A stretch of 64,000 bases of DNA, from the NCBI RefSeq assembly GCF_050563545.1, contig NZ_JBNXUM010000030.1, positions 1 through 64,000 on the forward strand, written 5' to 3'. The notes below the pieces were generated by a model. It saw only the letters and a program-made list of their open reading frames with translations, made no database searches and had not been told where the DNA came from. This stretch comes from Falsiroseomonas sp050563545 (GTDB lineage Bacteria > Pseudomonadota > Alphaproteobacteria > Acetobacterales > Acetobacteraceae). Both the position numbers and the translations under genes were made by a program. Of this stretch, positions 42,892-52,630 are shown in pieces; the stretch's first letter is position 1, and every line of letters starts with the position of its first letter.

Positions 42892-43686
42892 ATGCGCCTC
42901 GACCTGATGAGCCGCGATGCCGTCGCGGCCCGTATCGCGTCCGGACGCCGCGGCGTGATCCTCCCGCTCGGCAGCCTGGAGCCGCATGCGGGGCCAGGCG
43001 CGCTCGGCACGGATGCGATCTGCGCCGGCGCGGTGGCCGAGCGTGCGGCGGAGCGCGTGGGCGGAATCGCCGCGCCGGCGCTGGCCTATGGGATGGTGCA
43101 GTTCCATCTCGGCGCACCGGGCTGCGTGAGCCTGCGGCCCTCCACGCTGTCGGCGCTGCTCTTCGATGCGATCGTCAGCCTCGGGATGGGCGGGCTGACG
43201 CGGGTGCTGCTGCTGACCGGCCATGGCGGCAATGCCGCGCCGGCGCAGGCCGCGATCCAGGAGGTGATGGCCGAGGTCTCGCTGGGCCGGCTGCGCTTCC
43301 CCGCGCCGGTCAGCGCCAAGCTGCGGGCCTGGTGGGAGGGGCCGCGGCTCGCCGCGTTGCGTCGCGAGCTGTATGGCGACCGCGAGGGCTTCCACGTAAC
43401 CCCGTCCGAGGTCGCGATCGCGATGACGGTGCATCCCGCTCTGGCCGTCCCGCGGGACGCCTGGCCGGCCTGGCGCGCGGTGGCGCACGACCCGCTGCAC
43501 GACCTCGGCGGCGACCGGCACGAGGATGCCGCACGCCATGCCGCGCGCTTCCCGGACGGGCCCATCGGCAGCGACCCGTCGCTGGCGACCGCGGAGGACG
43601 GCGAGCGGCTTCTGGATGCGGCCGCGCAGGACGTCGCGGAGGCCTTCGCCGCCTTCGAGGCCGCGCCCGATCAGTCCGCGCGATAG
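42892..43686 (+). CDS. creatininase family amidohydrolase
   Basis: A 264-aa metal-dependent hydrolase. The metal-binding motifs of the family are visible in altered form: LPLGSLEPHAGPGALGTDA (E, H and D ligands) and LLTGHGGNAAPAQAA. The later glutamate block reads FHVTPSEVAIAM. Family members open cyclic amides (creatinine) or process formamides in flavin-like or mycofactocin pathways. It converges with the RidA gene, overlapping it by 16 bases. Substrate unknown. Confidence 0.88.
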   Translation: MRLDLMSRDAVAARIASGRRGVILPLGSLEPHAGPGALGTDAICAGAVAERAAERVGGIAAPALAYGMVQFHLGAPGCVSLRPSTLSALLFDAIVSLGMGGLTRVLLLTGHGGNAAPAQAAIQEVMAEVSLGRLRFPAPVSAKLRAWWEGPRLAALRRELYGDREGFHVTPSEVAIAMTVHPALAVPRDAWPAWRAVAHDPLHDLGGDRHEDAARHAARFPDGPIGSDPSLATAEDGERLLDAAAQDVAEAFAAFEAAPDQSAR

Positions 43687-44060
43687 GCCGTCGCCTCCAC
43701 CTCCACGGTGATGCCCGGCGCGAAGAAGCCGGTCATGTAGACCCAGCCAAGCGCCGGGCGGATCGCGCGGAAGACCTCGCCATGCGCCCTGCCGGATTCC
43801 ACCCAATGCGCTGGATTGGCGACGTAGATGCGGGTCTTCACCACGTCATCCATCGCCATCCCCACGGCCTCCAGCGAGGCGCGGATCAGGTCGAGGCAGG
43901 CCAGCGTCTGGCGATAGACGTCGCCGGGATGCAGCACCGTGCCGTCATCGGCGCAGGGGCTGCACAGCGCGGTCTCGGCATAGGGGCCGACGCGGACGGC
44001 GCGGCTATAGCCGCATGACTTCTCCCAGGGCCGGCCCGTGTCGAAGGAGCGTCGCGTCAC
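43671..44060 (-). CDS. RidA family protein
   Basis: A 129-aa trimeric YjgF/YER057c/UK114-type protein. It starts TRRSFDTGRPWEKSCGYSRAVRVG, then has QTLACLDLIRASLEAVGM, VVKTRIYVANPAHW and the C-terminal GITVEVEATAYRAD with the conserved glutamate. RidA members hydrolyse reactive enamine/imine intermediates of amino-acid metabolism. The GTG at 44060 gives the usual family N terminus; an ATG at 44084 would overlap the upstream gene. It follows the amino-acid binding protein gene by two bases, so is co-expressed with it. Confidence 0.88.
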   Translation of the reverse strand: MTRRSFDTGRPWEKSCGYSRAVRVGPYAETALCSPCADDGTVLHPGDVYRQTLACLDLIRASLEAVGMAMDDVVKTRIYVANPAHWVESGRAHGEVFRAIRPALGWVYMTGFFAPGITVEVEATAYRAD

Positions 44061-44062
44061 GT

Positions 44063-44860
44063 CTAGGCCTGGGTGACGCCCCATTTCTGGTTGATCTCGT
44101 CGAAGAAGCCGCTGGCGAGGCGAATGGTGATCCAGGCGTCGAGGAAGTTCTTGAACACCACGTCGTTCAGCGGCGAGAGGAAGGCCATCGGGATCGGGTT
44201 GCGCGGCGTGTTCTGGAAGATCGCGACCAGGTCCGGGTATTCGCGCGTCAGGAATGCCGCCTCGATCAGGGACGACATCGTGGCGTCCACCCGCCCGCCC
44301 AGCAATTCCTGCCAGTCGCGCGCCGGGCTTTCGACCCGCCTAAGCGTCGCGCCGGGGAGCGATCCCTGCACCCAGGTCTCCATCGTCGTGCCGAGGTTCA
44401 CGCCGATCGACACGCTGCGCTGGTTCAGCGCGTCCCAGTTCGCGAACCTGTTCGCGTCACGGCGGCGAACCAGCGGGACGAAGGCATTGCGGCCCCAGGG
44501 GATGGAGAAGCTCGCCGCCATCGCGCGCGGCACGGACATCGATGTCCCCGTGAAAACCAGGTCGTACTGGTCGGCCTGCAGCCCGTTGATCAGCGTGCGC
44601 CAATCCGCCGCGACGAACTCGGCGCGGACATTCATGTCGCGCGCCAGTTGCTGCGCGGCCTCGATCTGATGGCCGCGGTATTCGCGGCTCGCGGGGTCGC
44701 GGAAGCTCATCGGATTGAAGTCGCCGGTCGTGCCGAAACGGATGCGCCCGGAGGACTGGATCGAGGCGAGCTTCCCGCCCGCGGCGGCCTGCGCCTGGGC
44801 CTGCGCCGGAAGGGCGAGCGCGGCGGCCGCGGCCGCAACCGGGAGGGAACGGCGGTTCAT
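44063..44860 (-). CDS. amino-acid ABC transporter substrate-binding protein
   Basis: A 265-aa family 3 periplasmic binding protein. The signal peptide is SLPVAAAAAALALPAQAQAQ (about 24 residues in total); the domain follows with IRFGTTGDFNPMSF, QYDLVFTGTSMSVPRAM and VGVNLG-like SIGVNLGTTMETWV. It delivers a polar amino acid or related compound to a membrane permease. Its gene is divergent from the permease gene at 44951, and it precedes a RidA gene. No ATP-binding subunit is next to it. Confidence 0.9.
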   Translation of the reverse strand: MNRRSLPVAAAAAALALPAQAQAQAAAGGKLASIQSSGRIRFGTTGDFNPMSFRDPASREYRGHQIEAAQQLARDMNVRAEFVAADWRTLINGLQADQYDLVFTGTSMSVPRAMAASFSIPWGRNAFVPLVRRRDANRFANWDALNQRSVSIGVNLGTTMETWVQGSLPGATLRRVESPARDWQELLGGRVDATMSSLIEAAFLTREYPDLVAIFQNTPRNPIPMAFLSPLNDVVFKNFLDAWITIRLASGFFDEINQKWGVTQA

Positions 44861-44950
44861 CGGGCGGTCTCCTCATGGGGAAATGATGCGGCTTGCGCGG
44901 TCACGGAACCGTGCGACATTCGTCGCTGCGGTGCAACAGGCGAGAGCGTG

Positions 44951-45712
44951 ATGACGGGCCAGCTGCGAGTAATCCTGTTGCTGGCCCTGCCTCTGCTGCT
45001 CGCGGGATGCGGCGGCAATTGGGGCTGGCATGTCGTCAATCCCGCGGACACGCGTGGCCAGGCCAACCTGCTGTTCATGCTGTCGGGCTTCTGGGCGACG
45101 GTGTCGCTGTCCTTCGCGACGATGGCGTTGTCGCTCGTGCTCGGGTTTGCCGTCGCCTTGCTCGGCATGGCGAAGACGCGGCCGCTGCGGCTCGTCAACC
45201 GCGTCTATGTCGAGCTGTTCCGCGCCATCCCGATCCTGGTGATGATCCTCTGGGTCTTCTATGGGCTGCCGGTGGTGCTCGACATCCGGCTCGACGTCTT
45301 CGTCGCGGCGATGCTCGCCATCGCGCTGTGCGACTCCGCCTTCGAAGCCGAGATCTTCCGCGCCGGCATCCAGTCCGTCGAACGCGGCCAGCGCGAGGCC
45401 GCGATGGCGCTCGGGCTGCATCCCTGGCATCGCATGCGCTTCGTCATCCTGCCCCAGGCGATCCGCCGCGTGCTGCCGCCCATCGCCAACCAGTTCATCT
45501 ACGTCGTGAAGATGAGCAGCCTCGCAAGCGTCATCGGCTATCAGGAGCTGACGCGGAAGGCGAACGAGCTCGTCGTCACGGTCTTCCGCCCGCTCGAGCT
45601 CTACACGATCCTCATCCTGGAATACCTCGTGCTGATCCTGCTGATCTCGGCCGCGGTGCGGTGGCTGGAGGGGCGCATGGGCGCCGACCAGTCGCTGCGC
45701 CGCGACGCGTGA
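44951..45712 (+). CDS. polar amino-acid ABC transporter permease with a lipobox-like N terminus
   Basis: A 253-aa inner-membrane permease of the His/Glu/Gln/Arg/opine family. It has five or six hydrophobic helices and the EAA loop region FRAGIQSVERGQREAAMALG, plus FIYVVKMSSLASVIGYQELT. The first 31 residues are unusual: LLLALPLLLAGCGGNWGW looks like a lipoprotein signal with a lipobox cysteine, before the true first permease helix. ATG 44951 overlaps a GTG immediately before it. The gene is divergent from its binding protein gene. Confidence 0.9.
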   Translation: MTGQLRVILLLALPLLLAGCGGNWGWHVVNPADTRGQANLLFMLSGFWATVSLSFATMALSLVLGFAVALLGMAKTRPLRLVNRVYVELFRAIPILVMILWVFYGLPVVLDIRLDVFVAAMLAIALCDSAFEAEIFRAGIQSVERGQREAAMALGLHPWHRMRFVILPQAIRRVLPPIANQFIYVVKMSSLASVIGYQELTRKANELVVTVFRPLELYTILILEYLVLILLISAAVRWLEGRMGADQSLRRDA

Positions 45713-45816
45713 CCATACCCGGATAAGTTGAGCTTGACGGCGCGCTGAGCCATCCCATCCAATTGGGTCGAAGCGGCATCGCAACGCCGCACGGCCCTGG
45801 GGTGGAGCTGTCAGCC

Positions 45817-46863
45817 ATGAATCGTCGTCATCTGCTTGCGGCCGGCGCCGGCCTGCCGTTCCTCGCCATGCCGGGCCTGGCGCGCGCGCAGCGCGGCACC
45901 TCCGTCGGCGTCTCCTGGTCGAACTTCCAGGAGGAGCGCTGGAAGACCGACGAGGCCGCGATCCAGGCCACGCTCCGCGCCGCCGGCGCGACCTATGTCT
46001 CGGCCGATGCGCAGTCCAATCCGACGAAGCAGCTCGCCGACATCGAGAGCCTGTTGTCGCGCGGCGTGAAGGCCATCATCGTCCTCGCGCAGGATGCGCA
46101 GGCTGTCCGCCCTGCCGTGGACAAGGCGCTGAACGAGGGTGTCGCCGTCGTCGGCTATGACCGGCTGATCGAGGATCCGCGCGCCTTCTACCTGACCTTC
46201 GACAACATCGAGGTCGGCCGCATGATGGCCCGCGCCGTGCAGGCCGCGAAGCCCGAGGGCAGCTACGCCTTCATCAAGGGCAGCAGCGCCGATCCGAATG
46301 CGGGCTTCCTGTACCAGGGCAGCATGGAGGTGCTGAAGCCCGCCATCGACGCGGGGCGCATCCGCAACGTCGGCGAGGCCTTCACCGATGGCTGGCTGCC
46401 CGCCAATGCTCAGCGGAACATGGAGCAGATCCTGACCCGCAACAACAACCGGGTGGACGCCGTGATCGCCGCGAACGACGGCACCGCGGGCGGGGCGATC
46501 GCGGCGCTGGCGGCGCAGGGCATGGCGGGCAGCGTTCCGGTCTCCGGCCAGGACGCCGACCGCGCCGCGCTGAACCGCATCGCGCAGGGCACGCAGACCG
46601 TGACGATCTGGAAGGACGCGCGCGAGCTCGGCAAGAACGCCGCCGAGATCGCGCTGCGCCTCGCCGGCGGGGCCCGGCTGAACGAGGTGCCGGGATCCGT
46701 GCAGTGGAACCAGGGCCCGTCGCGCGCCAACATGACCGCGCTGTTCCTCCGCCCGCAGCCCATCACGCGGGAGAACCTGCAGCTCGTCATTCAGGGCGGC
46801 TGGGCGACGCGTGACGCGGTCTGCCAGGGTGTCCCAGCCGGCCGCGTGCCGGCCTGCTCTTGA
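45817..46863 (+). CDS. xylF: xylose-type sugar ABC transporter substrate-binding protein
   Basis: A 348-aa periplasmic binding protein of the XylF/ribose-binding group. Signal peptide RRHLLAAGAGLPFLAMPGLARAQ is cleaved near residue 26. The mature domain has NPTKQLADIESLLSRGVKAI, VAVVGYDRLIEDPRA and VDAVIAANDGTAGGAIAAL, typical for D-xylose-binding proteins. It ends with two cysteines about 15 residues apart. Its stop overlaps the TTG start of the permease gene. Xylose is the likely but unproven ligand. Confidence 0.88.
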   Translation: MNRRHLLAAGAGLPFLAMPGLARAQRGTSVGVSWSNFQEERWKTDEAAIQATLRAAGATYVSADAQSNPTKQLADIESLLSRGVKAIIVLAQDAQAVRPAVDKALNEGVAVVGYDRLIEDPRAFYLTFDNIEVGRMMARAVQAAKPEGSYAFIKGSSADPNAGFLYQGSMEVLKPAIDAGRIRNVGEAFTDGWLPANAQRNMEQILTRNNNRVDAVIAANDGTAGGAIAALAAQGMAGSVPVSGQDADRAALNRIAQGTQTVTIWKDARELGKNAAEIALRLAGGARLNEVPGSVQWNQGPSRANMTALFLRPQPITRENLQLVIQGGWATRDAVCQGVPAGRVPACS

Positions 46864-48197
46864 GCGACCACGCCCCGCGCGCCGCGGGCGCGACCGCCCA
46901 GCGCGGCTTCGGCGAGACCTCGGGCGCGGGGCCCGGCAGGCCCCGCGTCTCCGACGCGATGCGCGCGCTTGAGGTCGATCCGCGCCTGATCGGCATGCTG
47001 GCCGCGCTGGTCGCGATCTGGGTCGGCTTCGACCTGCTGTCAGGCGGGGCGTTCCTGACGCCGCGCAACCTCTGGAACCTGTCGGTCCAGACGGCCTCGG
47101 TCGCCGTCATGGCGTGTGGCATGGTGCTGGTCATCGTCACGCGCAACATCGATCTGTCGGTCGGCGCGATCCTCGGCGTGACGGGGATGCTGATCGGCGT
47201 GCTGCAGGCGCGCGTGCTGCCCGACATCGTCGGGCTCGAGAACCCGCTGACCTGGGTCATCGCGGTGATCGCCGCGATCGTCATCGGTGGCGCGATCGGG
47301 CTGTTCCAGGGCGCGCTGATCGCCTGGCTGTCCATTCCTTCCTTCATCGTCACGCTGGGTGGGCTGCTGGTCTGGCGCGGGGCGGCCTGGTGGGTGACGC
47401 AGGGCCAGACCGTGGCCCCGATGGACGGGCGCTTCCGCATGCTGGGCGGCGGGGTCGAAGGCGCGATCGGCGCGACGGCGTCCTGGATCATCGGCGGCGT
47501 CGCGGCCGCGGCGATCGCGGTGGCGCTGCTGCTGGCGCGGCGCAGGCGGCTCGGCTTCGGCTTCCCCGTGCGACCTGTCTGGGCCGAGGCGGTGGTGATG
47601 GTGCTCGCCGTCGGCGCGGTGCTGGGCGCGGTGATGGTGGCGAACAGCTACCCGCTGCCGGTCGGCATCGCGCGCCGCATGGTCGAAGCCGCGGGCGGCA
47701 GCTGGGTGCCCGGCACCTTCATCGCGCATGGCCTGGCGATCCCCGTGCTGGTCGCGATCGGCGTCGGCATTGCGATCACGGTGCTGACGACGCGCACGCG
47801 CTTCGGCCGCGCGGTCTTCGCGATCGGCGGCAACCCCGAGGCTGCGGAGCTCGGCGGCATCAACACGCGGCGCACCATCATGCTGGTCTTCGGTCTGATG
47901 GGCGCGCTTTGCGGCATCGCCGCCTGCATCTCCACCGCGCGGCTGAACGCCGCGACGAACGCGGCGGGCTCGCTGGACGAGCTCTATGTCATCGCCGCGG
48001 CCGTGATCGGCGGCACCTCGCTCGCCGGCGGGGCGGGGACGATCGCGGGCGCGATGCTCGGCGCGCTGGTCATGCAGTCGCTCCAGTCCGGCATGGTGCT
48101 GCTTGGCGTTGATGCGCCGATGCAGAACATCGTGGTGGGCCTGGTGCTGGTGCTCGCGGTCTGGCTCGACACGGTCTACCGGAGGCGCGTCAAGTGA
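46860..48197 (+). CDS. xylH: xylose-type sugar ABC transporter permease
   Basis: A 445-aa permease of the branched/ribose-xylose family, at the long end of its family owing to a 35-residue polar N-terminal extension and a long central loop. About ten hydrophobic helices are visible; conserved blocks are LVIVTRNIDLSVGAILGV, IPSFIVTLGGLLVWRG, and AIGGNPEAAELGGINTRR, followed by IAAAVIGGTSLAGGAGTI. Start is TTG, overlapping the xylF stop codon (TTGA). It forms an overlapping operon with the binding protein and the ATPase. Confidence 0.9.
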   Translation: MSDHAPRAAGATAQRGFGETSGAGPGRPRVSDAMRALEVDPRLIGMLAALVAIWVGFDLLSGGAFLTPRNLWNLSVQTASVAVMACGMVLVIVTRNIDLSVGAILGVTGMLIGVLQARVLPDIVGLENPLTWVIAVIAAIVIGGAIGLFQGALIAWLSIPSFIVTLGGLLVWRGAAWWVTQGQTVAPMDGRFRMLGGGVEGAIGATASWIIGGVAAAAIAVALLLARRRRLGFGFPVRPVWAEAVVMVLAVGAVLGAVMVANSYPLPVGIARRMVEAAGGSWVPGTFIAHGLAIPVLVAIGVGIAITVLTTRTRFGRAVFAIGGNPEAAELGGINTRRTIMLVFGLMGALCGIAACISTARLNAATNAAGSLDELYVIAAAVIGGTSLAGGAGTIAGAMLGALVMQSLQSGMVLLGVDAPMQNIVVGLVLVLAVWLDTVYRRRVK

Positions 48198-48964
48198 CGG
48201 CCCCGCTGGTCGAGATGAGGGACATCCACCTGTCCTTCGGCGGCATCAAGGCCGTGGACGGCGCCAGCGTCGACCTGCACGAGGGCGAGGTGGTCGGCCT
48301 GCTCGGCCATAACGGCGCCGGCAAGTCCACGCTGATCAAGGTGCTGTCGGGCGCCTACCGCGCGGATCAGGGCGAGATCGACGTGCGCGGCGAGCCCGCG
48401 CAGATCCACTCGCCACGCGATGCCCGACGCTACGGCATCGAGACGATCTACCAGACGCTGGCGCTGGCCGACAATCTCGACGCGGCCGCGAACATCTTCC
48501 TCGGGCGAGAGATCCTGACGCGCTGGGGCACGCTGGACGACGCCGCGATGGAGGCGGCGACGCGCCAGGTCATGGGCCGGCTCAACCCGCATTTCCGCCG
48601 CTTCAAGGAACCCGTGCGCGCGCTGTCCGGCGGCCAGCGCCAATCCGTCGCGATCGCGCGCGCCATCCATTTCGACGCGCGCATCCTGATCATGGACGAG
48701 CCGACGGCGGCGCTCGGTCCGGCGGAGACGCGGCAGGTCGGCGAGTTGGTGAAGCAGCTGAAGGCGCAGGGGATCGGGATCTTCCTCATCAGCCATGACA
48801 TCCACGACGTCTTCGACCTCGCGGACCGCATCAGCGTGATGAAGAACGGGAAGCTCGTGGGCACGGCGAAGGTCGCCGACATCACGAAGGACGAGGCGCT
48901 CGGGATGATCATCCTGGGCAAGTGTCCCCCGGGCGCGGTGCCCGGCCCGGGGGCGATGCAGTAG
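48194..48964 (+). CDS. xylG: sugar ABC transporter ATP-binding protein
   Basis: A 256-aa single ATPase domain: Walker A GHNGAGKSTLI, Q-loop region, signature LSGGQRQSV, Walker B ILIMDEPTAALG and switch His in FLISHDIHD. E. coli XylG has two ATPase domains (about 510 aa); this has one, as in alphaproteobacterial single-domain sugar importers. GTG start overlaps the permease stop. The last 20 residues are Gly/Pro-rich and unconserved. Confidence 0.92.
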   Translation: MTAPLVEMRDIHLSFGGIKAVDGASVDLHEGEVVGLLGHNGAGKSTLIKVLSGAYRADQGEIDVRGEPAQIHSPRDARRYGIETIYQTLALADNLDAAANIFLGREILTRWGTLDDAAMEAATRQVMGRLNPHFRRFKEPVRALSGGQRQSVAIARAIHFDARILIMDEPTAALGPAETRQVGELVKQLKAQGIGIFLISHDIHDVFDLADRISVMKNGKLVGTAKVADITKDEALGMIILGKCPPGAVPGPGAMQ

Positions 48965-48992
48965 GGCTGTCACCGACCCCGCATCAGCGCCT

Positions 48993-49036
48993 CCCTCCCC
49001 CGCAAGCGGGCGAGGGAATGCAAGAGCGGGGGAGGG
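48993..49036. repeat. GC-rich inverted-repeat element between convergent genes
   Basis: CCCTCCCCCGC (48993-49003) and its perfect complement GCGGGGGAGGG (49026-49036) frame an inner imperfect stem CGCAAGCGGGCGAGG. It lies between the ATPase gene (plus) and the amidohydrolase gene (minus) and may terminate both. Arms are the same as those of the 8596-8621 palindrome. Confidence 0.6.
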
Positions 49037-49043
49037 GTCAGGC

Positions 49044-50468
49044 CTACTCCGCCAGCGACATCCCCAACGCCGGCTTCGCATCCGCGGGCAGCGGGCTCTC
49101 ATAGGGCTTGCCGCCCGTGCGCTTGCGGTGGTCCTCCTTCGCCTTCGCGATCAGGTCGGGGTTCTGCAGCGCGTCGATCGCCGTCCCAGCCATCGCCTTC
49201 GCCACATGCACCATGCCGGTATGAGCCAGGTTGCTCTTGCCGACGGCGACGACCTGCCAGCTATGCGCGGGCGTGCCGATCGGCCAGGTGGCGCCACGCG
49301 CCTGCACCGTAGGCACCTTCCACGAGACGTCGCCGACATCGGTGGATCCGATCATGCCCGCGCCCTGCGCCTCCACCGGCACGATCTCGGTCGTCAGCGC
49401 CTTGTTCATGTCGACCGGCATGCCCTGGCGCCGATAGGCCGCGACGATGTCCTCCTCGCGCAGCGTCTTCTGGATCTCCTTCGCGAAAGCGTGGTCCTCC
49501 GGCGTGAAGGGCGGCGGGCCCAGGCGCTCGAGGTTCTTGTGCAGCAGCGCCTCCAGAGGCGTGTTGCCCAGCAGGTCCGACACGGCCGAGACGACCTGCG
49601 TCTCGACCGTCGTCTCGGTCATCAGCGCCGCGCCGTCCGCGATCTTGCGCACGCGCGCCACCAGCGGCCGCAGCTCCTCGAGGTTCCGCGCGCGGATGAG
49701 GTAGCGGACCTTGGCGCGGCCCTGAACGACGTTCGGCGCGATCCCGCCGGCGTCGAGATAGGCGTAGTGGATACGCGCGTCGGAGGGCATGTGCTCGCGC
49801 ATGTAGTTCACGCCGACATTCATCAGCTCCACCGCATCCAGCGCCGACCGCCCGAGATGCGGCGCCGCGGCCGCATGGCTGGACCGGCCATGGAAGGTGA
49901 AGTCGATGCGCGTGTTGGCCAGGCTCCGCGGCTCGTTCACGCCAGCGAAGCAGGCGGGATGCCAGGAGATCGCGATGTCAACGTCGTCGAAGGCGCCGCT
50001 GCGGACCATGAAGCCCTTGGCGGCGCCGCCTTCCTCGGCCGGGCAGCCGTAGTAGCGCACGCGGCCCTTCATACCGTTCGCGTTCAGCCAGTCCTTCACC
50101 GCCGCGGCGGCCAGCATCGCGCCGGAACCCAGCAGGTTGTGGCCGCAGCCATGCCCGCGCGTCTCGCCCGGCACCGGCTTCGGCTCCGCGACGCCGGCTT
50201 CCTGCGACAGGCCGGGCAGCGCGTCGTATTCGCCGAGGATGGCGATGACCGGACCTTCCTCTCCGGCCTCGCCCATCAGCGCCGTCGGGATGCCCGCCAC
50301 GTTGGTGGTGACGCGAAAGCCCTCGCGCTCCAGCATCTGCCGGTGCTCCTCGGCGGAGCGGTGCTCATCGTAGCAGAGCTCCGGCATCCCCCAGACGCGG
50401 TCGGACAGCGCCACGAAGTCGTCGCGCTTCTCCTCCACCAGGCGCCAGACCTGTTCCTCGTTCTGCAT
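49044..50468 (-). CDS. M20 family amidohydrolase (AbgB-like)
   Basis: A 474-aa metallopeptidase-fold amidohydrolase. Zinc-binding residues are in VIAILGEYDALPGLSQEAG (D/E), RGHGCGHNLLGSGA (HGCGH), PAEEGGAAKGFMV and SWHPACF. It resembles p-aminobenzoyl-glutamate hydrolase subunit B and related amidohydrolases of aromatic or indole amides. GGAG precedes the ATG at a good distance. The gene follows the dehydrogenase gene by 14 bases on the same strand, so they may be co-transcribed. Substrate unknown. Confidence 0.9.
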   Translation of the reverse strand: MQNEEQVWRLVEEKRDDFVALSDRVWGMPELCYDEHRSAEEHRQMLEREGFRVTTNVAGIPTALMGEAGEEGPVIAILGEYDALPGLSQEAGVAEPKPVPGETRGHGCGHNLLGSGAMLAAAAVKDWLNANGMKGRVRYYGCPAEEGGAAKGFMVRSGAFDDVDIAISWHPACFAGVNEPRSLANTRIDFTFHGRSSHAAAAPHLGRSALDAVELMNVGVNYMREHMPSDARIHYAYLDAGGIAPNVVQGRAKVRYLIRARNLEELRPLVARVRKIADGAALMTETTVETQVVSAVSDLLGNTPLEALLHKNLERLGPPPFTPEDHAFAKEIQKTLREEDIVAAYRRQGMPVDMNKALTTEIVPVEAQGAGMIGSTDVGDVSWKVPTVQARGATWPIGTPAHSWQVVAVGKSNLAHTGMVHVAKAMAGTAIDALQNPDLIAKAKEDHRKRTGGKPYESPLPADAKPALGMSLAE

Positions 50469-50482
50469 CGTTCTGAACTCCT

Positions 50483-51595
<1,113 letters not shown>

Positions 51596-51715
51596 CCCGT
51601 TCCTCCTCGAGGCGTCGGCGCATCCTGCGACGCTTCGCGCTCCGCGTCAGCCCCGCCCCATGCGATGACGGATCGAGGGTTGCGCGGGATCGCGCCAGGG
51701 GCGAACAAGCCCGGC

Positions 51716-52435
51716 ATGCGCATCCTGCTGCTCAATGCCAACACCACCGCCGCCATCACGGACCGCCTGGTCTCGGTCGCCCAGGCCATGGCTCCGGCGA
51801 GCGTCACCTTCGTCGGCGCCACGGCGCGCTTCGGCGCGCGCTACATCGCCTCCCGCGCGGCCTCGGCCATCGCGCAGCACGCGGCGCTCGACGCCTATGT
51901 CGAGCAGGGCGCGGGCATGGATGCCGTGCTGATCGGCTGCTACGGCGACCCCGGCCTCGATGCGATCCGCGAGATCGCGGCCGTGCCGGTGCTGGGCCTC
52001 GCCGACGCTGCAGCGCAGGAGGCGCTTCGCATCGCCCCGCGCTTCGGCGTGGTGACGGGCGGCGCCGCCTGGAAGCCGATGCTGGAGGAGTTCCACGCCG
52101 CCCGCGGCTATGCGGGCCTGGCCGGCGTGCGCACCGTCGCGCCCTCGGGCGGCGAGATCGCGCGCGATCCCAACGCTGCGCTGGCGATCCTGGCGGAGGC
52201 GTGCCGCGCCAGCGCGGAACACGACGGCGCCGGCGCGGTGATCCTCGGCGGCGCGGGCCTGGTCGGGCTTGCGGCGCGGCTGAAGGACCGGGTCCCGGTC
52301 CCGGTGATCTGCTCGGTCGAGGCCGGGGTGCGCGCCGCGATCGCCGCGCTGCGACAGGGTCCGGCAGGGCTCGTGCCGCACCAGGCCGTGGAGACGGTGG
52401 GGCTCTCGCCATGGCTGGCGGCGCGGCTGGGGTAG
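51716..52435 (+). CDS. hydantoin racemase-like protein missing the second catalytic cysteine
   Basis: A 239-aa Asp/Glu/hydantoin-racemase-fold protein. N terminus RILLLNANTTAAITDRLV and IGCYGDPGLDAIREI (first catalytic Cys) are as in hydantoin racemases (HyuE). The second block, normally LGCAGM, reads VILGGAGLVGLA, so the second thiol is replaced by Gly. Racemisation by two cysteines is therefore unlikely; a single-thiol reaction is possible. Divergent from the dehydrogenase gene. The ATG was chosen at MRILLLNAN. Confidence 0.78.
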   Translation: MRILLLNANTTAAITDRLVSVAQAMAPASVTFVGATARFGARYIASRAASAIAQHAALDAYVEQGAGMDAVLIGCYGDPGLDAIREIAAVPVLGLADAAAQEALRIAPRFGVVTGGAAWKPMLEEFHAARGYAGLAGVRTVAPSGGEIARDPNAALAILAEACRASAEHDGAGAVILGGAGLVGLAARLKDRVPVPVICSVEAGVRAAIAALRQGPAGLVPHQAVETVGLSPWLAARLG

Positions 52436-52446
52436 GAGACGCGGAT

Positions 52447-52478
52447 TTTAGCGTTTTAGCCTTTTAACGTTTTACCGC
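52447..52478. repeat. four tandem AT-rich octamers
   Basis: TTTTAGCG, TTTTAGCC, TTTTAACG and TTTTACCG follow each other directly, pattern TTTTANCS. This is a sharp AT-rich island in about 70% GC sequence, 12 bases after the stop codon of the racemase-like gene and 49 bases before a hairpin. Confidence 0.85.
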
Positions 52479-52526
52479 TTTGGCAGCGCCGCCTTCGGAC
52501 AAAAGCGCACCCCGCCCCGAAACGCC

Positions 52527-52553
52527 GACGGCCCGCCGGAAGGGCGGGCCGTC
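52527..52553. terminator. 11-bp hairpin terminator between convergent genes
   Basis: GACGGCCCGCC (52527-52537), five-base loop, GGCGGGCCGTC (52543-52553). It lies between the racemase-like gene (plus) and the histidine kinase gene (minus), serving either strand. There is no run of T directly after it. Confidence 0.65.
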
Positions 52554-52630
52554 GCATGGGCGCACGGGCGGTGTGATCGGCTGATGTTACGCGCGCGCGA
52601 TGCCGGGGCGCAACGGAAAACCGGGCGCCT

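Noticed and set aside
44951..45712. Reading the permease gene as a lipoprotein gene because of the LAGC sequence
   Set aside because: The rest of the protein has clear permease helices and the EAA loop, so a lipoprotein-only call is wrong.
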